The notes under the pieces were generated by a model. That model ran no database searches and had not been told where the DNA came from. It worked only from the letters and a program-made list of their open reading frames with translations. From CAVQEK01 sp963711495 (GTDB taxonomy: Bacteria; Bacteroidota; Bacteroidia; Cytophagales; Cyclobacteriaceae): a stretch of 64,000 nucleotides of DNA. Shown here piece after piece: positions 1-7,763 of the stretch (positions are counted from its first letter, which is position 1; every line of letters starts with the position of its first letter). Where the stretch lies: the NCBI GenBank assembly GCA_963711495.1, contig CAVQEK010000004.1, forward strand, positions 992,001 to 1,056,000. Reading direction: 5' to 3'. The translations under genes and the position numbers were made by a program.

Positions 1-1647
1 CGTTACGATGCTGTAGGCCATTTTTGTGATTCTTTCAAGATCGCTTAAGGCCCCTGTTGAGATTTTTCCAAAGATTAATTCTTCCGAAGCCCTGCCTCCC
101 AGGGTCATACACATTTCGTCCATCAACTGCTCTGTTTGATACAGAAACTGTTCTTTGGGTAAATACTGAGCATAACCCAGGGCAGCTACACCTCTTGGCA
201 CAATACTTACTTTTACCAATGGATCAGCATGTTCCAGATACCAGCCAGCTACGGCATGACCAGCCTCGTGGAAAGCAACGATCTTTTTCTCATCAGGTGA
301 TATCAATTTATTCTTTTTCTCCAAACCGCCAATGACGCGGTCGATGGCATCGTGGAAGTCATCTTCATCCACGGATGATTTGTTCTTTCGGGCAGCAATC
401 AATGCAGCTTCATTGCATACATTGGCAATTTCAGCACCTGCAAAACCAGGAGTTTGCGCAGCCAGTCTCTTAGGCTCAACATCTTTGGAAAGCTTTAATG
501 GTTTGATATGTACTTTAAAGATGGCTTCCCGGCCGATGATATCAGGTTTATCGATACTGATCTGTCGGTCAAATCGGCCTGGCCGTAGTAAAGCTGAATC
601 TAAAACATCAGGTCGGTTGCTGGCCCCCAGGATGATCACTCCAGAATCTGTTGCGAAACCATCCATCTCCACCAATAATGAATTTAGCGTATTCTCACGC
701 TCGTCATTGGCTCCAGGCATAGATCCGCGTCCACGCGATCGGCCGATGGCATCGATTTCATCTATAAATACGATACATGGGGCTTTTTCTTTGGCTTGCT
801 TAAACAAATCCCTAACACGGGCTGCACCAACACCAACAAACATTTCCACAAAATCAGATCCTGACAAGGAGAAAAATGGAACGGCAGCTTCACCAGCCAC
901 AGCTTTCGCCAATAAAGTTTTGCCGGTTCCCGGAGGACCTACCAGCAACGCGCCTTTGGGAATTTTCCCTCCGAGTTTGGTGAACCTACTGGGATCTTTT
1001 AGAAATTGCACAATTTCCATGACTTCTTCTTTAGCCTCGTCCAGTCCCGCAACATCAGCGAACGTGATCTTCACCTTGCTTTCAGCATCAAACAAAGCAG
1101 CACGTGACTTGCCGATGTTGAAAATCTGACCTCCGGGGCCACCAGTGCCCGTCATTCGCCGCATGATGAACCAGAAGAAAAACAATAAAAGTATAAGAAA
1201 ACCCCAGTTCAGAATAAAACTGGTAAAATCGGAACGCGTTTCAACCTGATAGCCGACGCGTTTATCTTCCGGAAGCTGCGCTTCCATTTGTTTGTACTCA
1301 TCAATGAAATTTTCAGCAGAAACAACCTTTATCCTAAACTGAGGACCCTCATTAAAGGAAAATGATGGACGATCCGGGATATTGAATTCTCCACTTTTCA
1401 ACCCTTCTTGGTTTAAGGTCACTTCCACATAATCCTGATTCTTGATAATCACTACCTGCTTCACATATCCTTTTTTTAGCATGGATTCGAACTTTCGTTC
1501 AGTGATATCCTGCAAACCAGTATTTTGATTGAAGTAAAATATCGACGATACCAATACGATCAACGATAATATTATCCAGACCTGATAATTGGGTCTTTGA
1601 GGCGGTTTAGGGATAAAATTTTTCTTTTTGTTCAGATTATTCGCCAT
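1..1647 (-). CDS. ftsH: ATP-dependent zinc metalloprotease FtsH (3' end outside window)
   Basis: Membrane-anchored AAA+ protease that degrades misassembled membrane proteins and short-lived cytosolic regulators. The reading frame runs from an ATG at 1647 to the window edge, giving 549 residues; the C-terminal part of the protease domain is missing only because the window ends. An N-terminal membrane segment lies at about residues 20-38 and a second at about 135-158, with a periplasmic domain between them. The Walker A motif GPPGTGKT is at residues 237-244, followed by a Walker B motif (FIDEIDAIG) and the second region of homology (RPGRFDRQ). The zinc site HEAGH is at residues 460-464. rsfS lies 68 bp upstream on the same strand, so the two may be co-transcribed. 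Confidence 0.97.
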   Translation of the reverse strand, partial: MANNLNKKKNFIPKPPQRPNYQVWIILSLIVLVSSIFYFNQNTGLQDITERKFESMLKKGYVKQVVIIKNQDYVEVTLNQEGLKSGEFNIPDRPSFSFNEGPQFRIKVVSAENFIDEYKQMEAQLPEDKRVGYQVETRSDFTSFILNWGFLILLLFFFWFIMRRMTGTGGPGGQIFNIGKSRAALFDAESKVKITFADVAGLDEAKEEVMEIVQFLKDPSRFTKLGGKIPKGALLVGPPGTGKTLLAKAVAGEAAVPFFSLSGSDFVEMFVGVGAARVRDLFKQAKEKAPCIVFIDEIDAIGRSRGRGSMPGANDERENTLNSLLVEMDGFATDSGVIILGASNRPDVLDSALLRPGRFDRQISIDKPDIIGREAIFKVHIKPLKLSKDVEPKRLAAQTPGFAGAEIANVCNEAALIAARKNKSSVDEDDFHDAIDRVIGGLEKKNKLISPDEKKIVAFHEAGHAVAGWYLEHADPLVKVSIVPRGVAALGYAQYLPKEQFLYQTEQLMDEMCMTLGGRASEELIFGKISTGALSDLERITKMAYSIVT

Positions 1648-1715
1648 TAGTTCAGCACCTTATATCTATATATTGAGATTTACTTAAAACCATTTTTAAT
1701 GTTTAATGTTAGTTG

Positions 1716-2087
1716 CTAGTCATTGATGGTGATGGCAACTGCATCTCCCCACAATTCTTCCAAAGCAAAGAAATCACGTACATCTTTACGGAAGATATGA
1801 ACAACCACATTTACATAGTCTATCAAAATCCATTCCTTATTTTGAAATCCTTCTTTGTGCCAGGGGTCCTCATGAGTAGAGAGGTATACTTCTTTTTCTA
1901 TGGATTCTGTGATGGCATCTATTTGAGTGTCCGAGTTTCCTGTGCATAAAACGAAATAATCAGCGATGGCGTTTCCTATATCTGTTAAGTTTAATACAAC
2001 GATATCTGAGCCTTTTTTTTCCTGTATTCCCTTGATAATAGATTTGTTTAATTCTTCTGCTGAGATTGAATCTTTTTTATGGACCAT
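1716..2087 (-). CDS. rsfS: Ribosomal silencing factor RsfS
   Basis: A 123-residue protein of the RsfS/YbeB/iojap family. Members bind ribosomal protein L14 and block joining of the ribosomal subunits when nutrients are scarce. The recognisable core is the DYFVLCTGNSDTQ block at about residues 43-55 and the C-terminal stretch WILIDYVNVVVHIF followed by RDFFALEELWGDA. The length is normal for the family. It lies upstream of ftsH on the same strand and is divergent from birA, with only 40 bp between the two starts, so both promoters must be packed into or around that gap. Confidence 0.95.
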   Translation of the reverse strand: MVHKKDSISAEELNKSIIKGIQEKKGSDIVVLNLTDIGNAIADYFVLCTGNSDTQIDAITESIEKEVYLSTHEDPWHKEGFQNKEWILIDYVNVVVHIFRKDVRDFFALEELWGDAVAITIND

Positions 2088-2127
2088 TCGTTACTTTTGA
2101 GATTAAATTGTAAAGCTACACAAATAC

Positions 2128-2886
2128 TTGCATAAAATTTTCAACAAAACTTTATTTATAGGCAAAAAGGCATACTACCTGCCAACTTGTCACTCTACCA
2201 ATGACATGGCTTCCGTCCTGATTGCCAATAAAAAACCTGTGGACGGTACCGTCATTTTTACTGATAGACAAACTGCCGGTAAGGGTCAGCGCGGAAATCG
2301 ATGGGAGTCTGAAGCAAAGAAAAACCTTACATTTTCAGTATTGTTGAAAGTTGATTTCATCGATCCTTCTGAAAATTTCTTCCTCACGCTTATTACTTCG
2401 CTGGCTATCCACGACTTATTAACAGAATATCTCCGCGAAGGTTTAAAGATAAAATGGCCCAATGATATTGTATTTCTTAATCAGAAAATAGCCGGAATAC
2501 TAATCGAAAATTATATCAAACAAAACATCTTGGAATGGAGTGTTCTGGGTATTGGCATTAATATTAATCAAAAACAGTTTTCAATTCTAACCGCCACATC
2601 ACTATTCCAATTATGCAACCAGGAATTTGACCTTAAAGAAATGCTTGAATTATTGTTGCAATATCTGGAACGCCGGTATTTTCAACTTAAAAGACAAAAA
2701 TACGATGAATTGAAAAACAATTATCTTGAACGTTTGTATTGGAAAGATGAAATCCATGTGTTCCGATCAGATCAACAATATTTTAACGGTCGAATACTTG
2801 GAGTCAATGATTCCGGCAAGTTGAAAGTGGAGACGGAAGATGGCATTTCATTATACAATTTCAAGGAAATTCAATTTATCCGTTAA
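2128..2886 (+). CDS. birA: Biotin--[acetyl-CoA-carboxylase] ligase
   Basis: Transfers biotin through biotinyl-5'-AMP to the carboxyl-carrier protein of acetyl-CoA carboxylase. The 252-residue protein has the catalytic core: the substrate-loop region STNDMA, the biotinyl-AMP-binding loop GKGQRGNRW, the KWPNDI motif and the GILIEN segment, then a small C-terminal domain. There is no N-terminal helix-turn-helix, so this is a monofunctional ligase and not a biotin repressor, as is usual in Bacteroidota. It is divergent from rsfS and followed by ahcY, which has its own promoter. Confidence 0.95.
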   Translation: MHKIFNKTLFIGKKAYYLPTCHSTNDMASVLIANKKPVDGTVIFTDRQTAGKGQRGNRWESEAKKNLTFSVLLKVDFIDPSENFFLTLITSLAIHDLLTEYLREGLKIKWPNDIVFLNQKIAGILIENYIKQNILEWSVLGIGININQKQFSILTATSLFQLCNQEFDLKEMLELLLQYLERRYFQLKRQKYDELKNNYLERLYWKDEIHVFRSDQQYFNGRILGVNDSGKLKVETEDGISLYNFKEIQFIR

Positions 2887-2915
2887 GCAAAAAACCTGGT
2901 GAAAGAACTTGTTTT

Positions 2916-2945
2916 TTGAAGTAATAAGCTTTTGCAGTAGATTTG
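2916..2945 (+). promoter_or_regulatory. Bacteroidota-type sigma-A promoter for ahcY
   Basis: TTG at 2916-2918 and TAGATTTG at 2938-2945 are separated by 19 bases. This matches the Bacteroidota housekeeping consensus (-33 TTG, -7 TAnnTTTG) exactly. The ahcY start codon lies 33 bases downstream. Confidence 0.75.
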
Positions 2946-2978
2946 TGCTCATTTTATAAATTAATCAATTCGTAAATA

Positions 2979-4286
2979 ATGGTAGACTCACAATTGAAGT
3001 TTAAAGTTAAAGATATTTCCCTGGCTGAATGGGGCAGAAAAGAAATAGAATTGGCCGAGGCAGAAATGCCGGGTCTCATGTCCATTCGTGAAGAATTTGG
3101 TGCATCGAAACCCCTCCGGGGAGCGCGTATTGTTGGTTGTTTGCATATGACCATTCAAACGGCAGTGTTGATAGAAACCCTGAAAGCACTCGGTGCTGAT
3201 GTGGCCTGGTCTTCATGCAATATTTTTTCTACTCAAGATCATGCGGCAGCGGCCATTGCCAAAGCGGGGATTCCCGTTTTTGCCTGGAAAGGTGAAACGG
3301 AAGAAGAATATGAATGGTGTATCAATCAATCTTTATATGCTTTTGAGCATGGAAAGCCATTGAATATGATCCTTGATGATGGCGGAGATTTGACGAATTT
3401 GGTACTGGATCATCATCCCGAGCTGCTTCAGGATATTAAAGGAATTTCGGAGGAAACTACTACGGGTGTGCACAGACTTTATGAAAGGATGAAAAAAGGT
3501 ACACTGGCCGTTCCCGCCATTAATGTTAACGATTCTGTGACAAAGTCAAAATTCGACAACAAATATGGATGTCGCGAATCTTTGGTCGATGCAATTCGAA
3601 GAGCAACGGATGTAATGCTTGCCGGTAAAGTGGCCGTAGTAGCTGGTTACGGGGATGTTGGAAAGGGATCGGCACAATCACTTCGTGGCGCTGGAGTACG
3701 GGTGATTATTACGGAGATTGATCCGATTTGTGCCCTGCAGGCTGCCATGGATGGTTTCGAAGTTAAGAAAATGATCAATGCAGTGCCTGAAGCCAATATT
3801 ATAGTTACTGCTACCGGTAATAGAGACATCATTAATGCAGAGCATTTCAAATTGATGAAAGATAAAACGATCGTTTGCAATATTGGTCATTTCGACAATG
3901 AAATTGATGTGGCCTGGTTGAAGAAAAACTATGGTCAAACCAGGAATCAGATTAAGCCGCAAGTTGATTTGTATAATGTCGATGGCAACGATATCATTCT
4001 TCTTGCAGAAGGCCGTTTGGTAAATTTGGGATGTGCAACTGGTCACCCATCCTTCGTAATGTCCAATTCATTCACAAACCAGGTTCTGGCTCAAATTGAA
4101 TTATGGCAATATTCCGATAAATATGAAAATGCTGTTTACACCTTGCCGAAACATCTTGATGAAAAGGTGGCCAAATTACACCTGGCTAAAATCGGCGTGG
4201 AACTGGATACATTATCGTCAGAACAGGCAGAATATATCGGTGTAGAGGTCGAAGGGCCATTCAAACCGGATTATTACCGCTATTAA
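2979..4286 (+). CDS. ahcY: Adenosylhomocysteinase
   Basis: Hydrolyses S-adenosylhomocysteine to adenosine and homocysteine with a tightly bound NAD, relieving product inhibition of methyltransferases. All 435 residues align with the family. The N-terminal substrate domain contains GCLHMTIQTAVLIETL; the NAD-binding GxGxxGxG loop is present as VAGYGDVGKGSAQSL; the C-terminal end is PDYYRY, which places a conserved Lys/Tyr near the cofactor of the partner subunit. Length and both ends are normal. It has its own promoter and a terminator, so it is probably monocistronic. Confidence 0.98.
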   Translation: MVDSQLKFKVKDISLAEWGRKEIELAEAEMPGLMSIREEFGASKPLRGARIVGCLHMTIQTAVLIETLKALGADVAWSSCNIFSTQDHAAAAIAKAGIPVFAWKGETEEEYEWCINQSLYAFEHGKPLNMILDDGGDLTNLVLDHHPELLQDIKGISEETTTGVHRLYERMKKGTLAVPAINVNDSVTKSKFDNKYGCRESLVDAIRRATDVMLAGKVAVVAGYGDVGKGSAQSLRGAGVRVIITEIDPICALQAAMDGFEVKKMINAVPEANIIVTATGNRDIINAEHFKLMKDKTIVCNIGHFDNEIDVAWLKKNYGQTRNQIKPQVDLYNVDGNDIILLAEGRLVNLGCATGHPSFVMSNSFTNQVLAQIELWQYSDKYENAVYTLPKHLDEKVAKLHLAKIGVELDTLSSEQAEYIGVEVEGPFKPDYYRY

Positions 4287-4308
4287 AAAATACATATTTC
4301 ACGAAAAT

Positions 4309-4337
4309 AAGGCTCGACTAACAAGTCGGGCCTTTTT
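4309..4337 (+). terminator. Rho-independent terminator of ahcY
   Basis: A 9-bp stem (GGCTCGACT paired with AGTCGGGCC, one G-U pair) with a short loop is followed by a T-tract, 25 bases after the ahcY stop codon. Confidence 0.85.
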
Positions 4338-4501
4338 GTTGAAAAATTCCCTATCAATTCAATTAATTTGCGGCGTACTTTTTTGTGTTCGTACTTAAGG
4401 TACTGACAATTAGATATTTATAATATTAAAAACTTTTTGGTACGATTTATGCCAAATTCAAGCTATTGTCTTAAAAATTTTTCTAATCAAATGCATTCAC
4501 C

Positions 4502-5134
4502 ATGAAAAAACTCTCATTAGTTATTCTAACTGTGTTTTTTAGCAGCATGGGCTACGCCCAAATGTTTATGATTGGTCCGAGGATAGGATTGAGTTCATCT
4601 CAAGTGAAAATCCAAGACATTCCTAATTACAATTTCAAAAATGAAGGTGCCGAACTTGGCTTTCATGTCGGTTTGTTTACTCGTTTTACTATTCCGGGTA
4701 TTGGAATATACGTGCAACCGGAAGCCCTTTTTACACAAAGTGGCGGTAAAATTACAGTCACTGATGAATCAAATGTTAATGAAGTCATGGAACAACTGCG
4801 TGACTATAAGTTGAATAAACTGGACATCCCAGTGATGGTTGGGCTGAAAGCCGGCAAAATATTCAGACTGAATGTCGGGCCTACTTTTAGTATGCTTCTA
4901 TCTAAAAATGTTGACACAAGTGGAGACCCTATTTCAGATTTTGAAGAGGAGTTTAATAATGCTACGATAGGCTATCAGGCTGGCGTTGGATTTGATTTAG
5001 GCCCACTTATTCTTGACCTTAAATATGAAGGTAATCTGAGTACAATGGGTAATAGTATCACAATCTTAGGTAATTCTTACAGCACAGATTTCCGCAATAA
5101 TCAGTTGATTTTTAGTTTGGGAATTAAACTCTAA
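4502..5134 (+). CDS. PorT-like outer-membrane beta-barrel protein
   Basis: A 210-residue exported protein. A signal peptide ends at about residue 20 (MGYAQ). The mature part alternates short hydrophobic strands with turns, and segments such as FMIGPRIGLSSSQV, GIYVQPEALFTQSGG and LNKLDIPVMVGLK are typical of the outer-membrane beta-barrel family related to PorT. It ends in a strand whose last residues are FSLGIKL. Substrate and partners cannot be read from the sequence. It stands alone between two strong terminators. Confidence 0.85.
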   Translation: MKKLSLVILTVFFSSMGYAQMFMIGPRIGLSSSQVKIQDIPNYNFKNEGAELGFHVGLFTRFTIPGIGIYVQPEALFTQSGGKITVTDESNVNEVMEQLRDYKLNKLDIPVMVGLKAGKIFRLNVGPTFSMLLSKNVDTSGDPISDFEEEFNNATIGYQAGVGFDLGPLILDLKYEGNLSTMGNSITILGNSYSTDFRNNQLIFSLGIKL

Positions 5135-5162
5135 GTGGGTAACAAAATTGATTTAACCAGTT

Positions 5163-5194
5163 AAGGCGTTCACTTTCGTGGACGCCTTTTTTTT
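5163..5194 (+). terminator. Rho-independent terminator after the barrel gene
   Basis: An 11-bp stem (AAGGCGTTCAC with GTGGACGCCTT, one G-U pair) around a four-base loop is followed by eight T residues. Confidence 0.9.
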
Positions 5195-5250
5195 GTACCC
5201 CTTAATTTATCTTCAGCCTTTTCATCTTTTTCAGGGTCTTTTTTATCATT

Positions 5251-5280
5251 TTGTGAAATAGACAATATCGACTATTTTTG
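5251..5280 (+). promoter_or_regulatory. Bacteroidota-type promoter for the small gene and the BtuB-like receptor
   Basis: TTG at 5251-5253 and TATTTTTG at 5273-5280 are separated by 19 bases, an exact match to the TTG-N19-TAnnTTTG form. The next start codon is 23 bases downstream. I looked for a B12-box sequence between 5195 and 5304 and did not see one. Confidence 0.7.
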
Positions 5281-5303
5281 TCGCGCAGTGAAATTAGAAA
5301 GCT

Positions 5304-5822
5304 TTGTCAGCCATGTTTTCTCTTCAAAAATTTGAACCAAAAAACACATTCATCTTCAAGCAGTGGAGTCACAAAGCTTATGCTGTTTTTATCTCCCTAA
5401 ATAAAGAAGTTAGCATCGGTGTCATTTCTATTGATATCAGTACCAGACTTGCCACTAAAAACGAGGTTTTGATCGGAGTGATCACTAATTTCAATCAGCG
5501 TGATATAGACGAGGAAGAATTTGAAGAAGCCGACATCCCTATTTCCCCACTGAACGATGTTTTTATGATTGGCCCAATGACCAACTTTTTATTGGTTCAT
5601 TTATTTATACAATTCCAGTCAAATGAAATTAATATACATGATTTACCATCAATTCATTGTTCTAAATTCCTGCCTCAATCAATTTCTTTTCCGTTACGTT
5701 TTATTTTTCCAATTTTTATTCTTCAAAAAAGCATAGTATATCAACTTGTTATTATCCCGTCTATAACCGCATTGAAATGTTTAGTCGGCACTGAAATTGG
5801 AATAAAATCAACTGTATCTTAA
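5304..5822 (+). CDS. Hypothetical protein preceding a TonB receptor; tail possibly not native
   Basis: A 172-residue frame. The first part (about residues 7-50) contains FKQWSHKAYAVFISLNKEV followed by SIGVISIDIS. This resembles short proteins that I recall lying just upstream of TonB-dependent receptors in Bacteroidota; that recollection is unverified. After about residue 95 the composition changes to an Ile/Leu/Phe/Ser-rich sequence without domain character, on AT-rich DNA that looks like untranslated spacer read in frame. A 3'-end mutation that extended an ancestral protein of about 80-95 residues is one explanation. It has its own promoter, and the receptor gene starts 15 bp after its stop, so the two are probably one transcript. 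Function unknown. Confidence 0.55.
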   Translation: MSAMFSLQKFEPKNTFIFKQWSHKAYAVFISLNKEVSIGVISIDISTRLATKNEVLIGVITNFNQRDIDEEEFEEADIPISPLNDVFMIGPMTNFLLVHLFIQFQSNEINIHDLPSIHCSKFLPQSISFPLRFIFPIFILQKSIVYQLVIIPSITALKCLVGTEIGIKSTVS

Positions 5823-5837
5823 TTACTATAGAAAATC

Positions 5838-7724
5838 ATGATGGATATAAGTCGTTGCATATTCTGTATTGTGATGGTGATTGTAGGGGCGAATCACTTT
5901 CTTTTTGCTCAGTCGGATACCACCATTGTAATGCCTGAGATCACCATCTCTGATAACCGGATCAAAATACCATTTTCGGAAGCTTCCAGGGATATTACCA
6001 TTGTAGATGCAACAGAAATCAAGAAATTACCAGTACAGAGTTTGCCGGAAATTCTAACTTATACGCCAGGTGTAGATATCCGGCAGCGCGGACCCGCTGG
6101 GGTGCAGGCTGATATTGGAATTCGTGGGGGTTCTTTTGAACAAACTTTGATCTTATTGAATGGCATTAAATTGACAGATCCCCAAACCGGGCATCATCTG
6201 TTGAATGTTCCCATCAGCCTGGAAAATGTACGACATATCGAAATATTGAAAGGTCCAGGGGCACGAATATATGGACAAAACGCATTCACCGGTGCAGTAA
6301 ATTTTATTACCCAGGTTCCGGAATCAGCCAAAATCGATTTTCGCGGATATGGCGGTAGTTTTGGCAACTATGGCGGTTTGGTGGGGTTATCCCTGCCAAT
6401 AGGCGCATATCATCAATACCTTTCCATTTCACGTGATGCATCGGATGGGTATCGCCATAATACAGATTTCAAGATTCACAATATTTTCTATCAATCAGAA
6501 ACAAATCTGGGAAAGGGACAATTGGATGTTATCGCTGGACTGGCCGACAGGCAATTTGGTGCGAACGGCTTTTATGCGAGTCGGGCATATACTGAGCAAT
6601 ATGAGGAAGTCCGTACCAATATCCTGGGTGTCGGGTATCGACAGTCAACGGCAAAAATCACCATTTCTCCACGAGTATACTGGAGGAGAAACCGGGACAA
6701 ATATTTATTAGTCAGAGATAATCCAGCTGTCTATCAGAATTTGCACATCACCAATGTGTTTGGTGCTGAGTTTAATAGCGCTATTAAAAATCAGCTTGGC
6801 ACCACGGGTTTGGGCGTTGAATTCAGACAGGAAATGATAAATGGAGACTGGCTGCGCGGAGGTGTTGCGTCAAAAAGTAATCTCGATGGATACAGCCGGA
6901 ATAATTTTGGATTGTATGCTGAACAACAGTTCAAATTGGTCCGGAAAATTGATTTTACTCCGGGTGTTTATGTGAATTGGTATTCTGATTTTGGGTGGAA
7001 TGCTTTTCCCGGAATTGACCTGGGTTACAATGTAAATTCTGAAATACGGGTTTATGCCAATGCAGGAAAATCCTATCGGGTGCCAACATTTTATGATCAA
7101 TATTATGAAAGCCCGGTAGAGGTGGGGAATGTGAATTTGCAACCGGAAGAAGCCGTCACCTATGAAATTGGCGGGCGATTCATGAAAGACGGCTTTACTT
7201 CTGAACTGAATTATTTTTATCGCCATGCCAGCCAACTGATCGACTGGGTATATAATGCTTCTGACAGCATTTGGCATGCGGAAAATTTCGGTAATATTAA
7301 TACCCAGGGTGTGGAGATATCATTGCATATGAATCCTTCTGAATATTTAGGGCAGAAATTTCCAGTCGATCAATTATTTATCAGTTATAATTATTTGGAC
7401 CAAAACATCGACGACAAGGAAAATGTACAATCCCGTTATGCCCTTGAGCACATTCGCAACCAGGTAATTGCCGGTGTGGATTTTCATCTTGGCAGAAAAT
7501 TGGGAAATAGTTTCCGGACACGTTATATCGATCGGGTTGAGCAATCACCCTATATTTTGATCGATGATCGATTGAATTGGGAACAAAATGATCATTTTAA
7601 CCTGTTTATCGAAGCCACCAATATCACTGATAAGCAATATACGGAAGTGATGACGCCTATGCCGGGACGCTGGGTCCGTGGGGGATTGAAATTTAATCTT
7701 GGCCTAAAAAAAAATCCCCGATAG
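5838..7724 (+). CDS. TonB-dependent receptor, BtuB-like
   Basis: A 628-residue outer-membrane receptor. A signal peptide ends near residue 25 (FLFAQ). The plug domain (about 35-155) contains LPEILTYTPGVDIRQRGP, the DIGIRGGSFEQ segment and LKGPGARIYGQNAFTGAVNF, followed by a 22-strand-type barrel with the usual NLQPEEAVTYEIGGRF and TDKQYTEVMTPMPGRW segments. The short plug and barrel length fit the BtuB group (cobalamin or small chelate uptake) better than the large SusC group; there is no carboxypeptidase-like N-terminal extension and no SusD gene. The substrate is inferred only from family resemblance. It is probably co-transcribed with the small gene upstream, and its 3' end carries the terminator of the convergent sppA gene. 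Confidence 0.85.
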   Translation: MMDISRCIFCIVMVIVGANHFLFAQSDTTIVMPEITISDNRIKIPFSEASRDITIVDATEIKKLPVQSLPEILTYTPGVDIRQRGPAGVQADIGIRGGSFEQTLILLNGIKLTDPQTGHHLLNVPISLENVRHIEILKGPGARIYGQNAFTGAVNFITQVPESAKIDFRGYGGSFGNYGGLVGLSLPIGAYHQYLSISRDASDGYRHNTDFKIHNIFYQSETNLGKGQLDVIAGLADRQFGANGFYASRAYTEQYEEVRTNILGVGYRQSTAKITISPRVYWRRNRDKYLLVRDNPAVYQNLHITNVFGAEFNSAIKNQLGTTGLGVEFRQEMINGDWLRGGVASKSNLDGYSRNNFGLYAEQQFKLVRKIDFTPGVYVNWYSDFGWNAFPGIDLGYNVNSEIRVYANAGKSYRVPTFYDQYYESPVEVGNVNLQPEEAVTYEIGGRFMKDGFTSELNYFYRHASQLIDWVYNASDSIWHAENFGNINTQGVEISLHMNPSEYLGQKFPVDQLFISYNYLDQNIDDKENVQSRYALEHIRNQVIAGVDFHLGRKLGNSFRTRYIDRVEQSPYILIDDRLNWEQNDHFNLFIEATNITDKQYTEVMTPMPGRWVRGGLKFNLGLKKNPR

Positions 7725-7742
7725 TTTGGTCTGCCGGGGATT
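7706..7742 (-). terminator. Rho-independent terminator of sppA, inside the receptor 3' end
   Basis: AATCCCCG (7713-7720) pairs with CGGGGATT (7735-7742) around a 14-base loop. A run of A residues at 7706-7714 gives the T-tract only on the minus strand, so the structure serves sppA, whose stop is at 7764. Its left arm lies within the last codons of the convergent receptor gene. Confidence 0.75.
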
Positions 7743-7763
7743 GCCAATGTTGTATTTAGAGGT

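Noticed and set aside
332..1129. A 265-codon open frame on the plus strand within ftsH
   Set aside because: It is the shadow of the ftsH AAA+ domain read on the other strand; its translation has no domain character and ftsH is clearly coding.
5195..5304. Cobalamin riboswitch upstream of the BtuB-like receptor
   Set aside because: No B12-box sequence and no room for the full aptamer between the terminator and the promoter.
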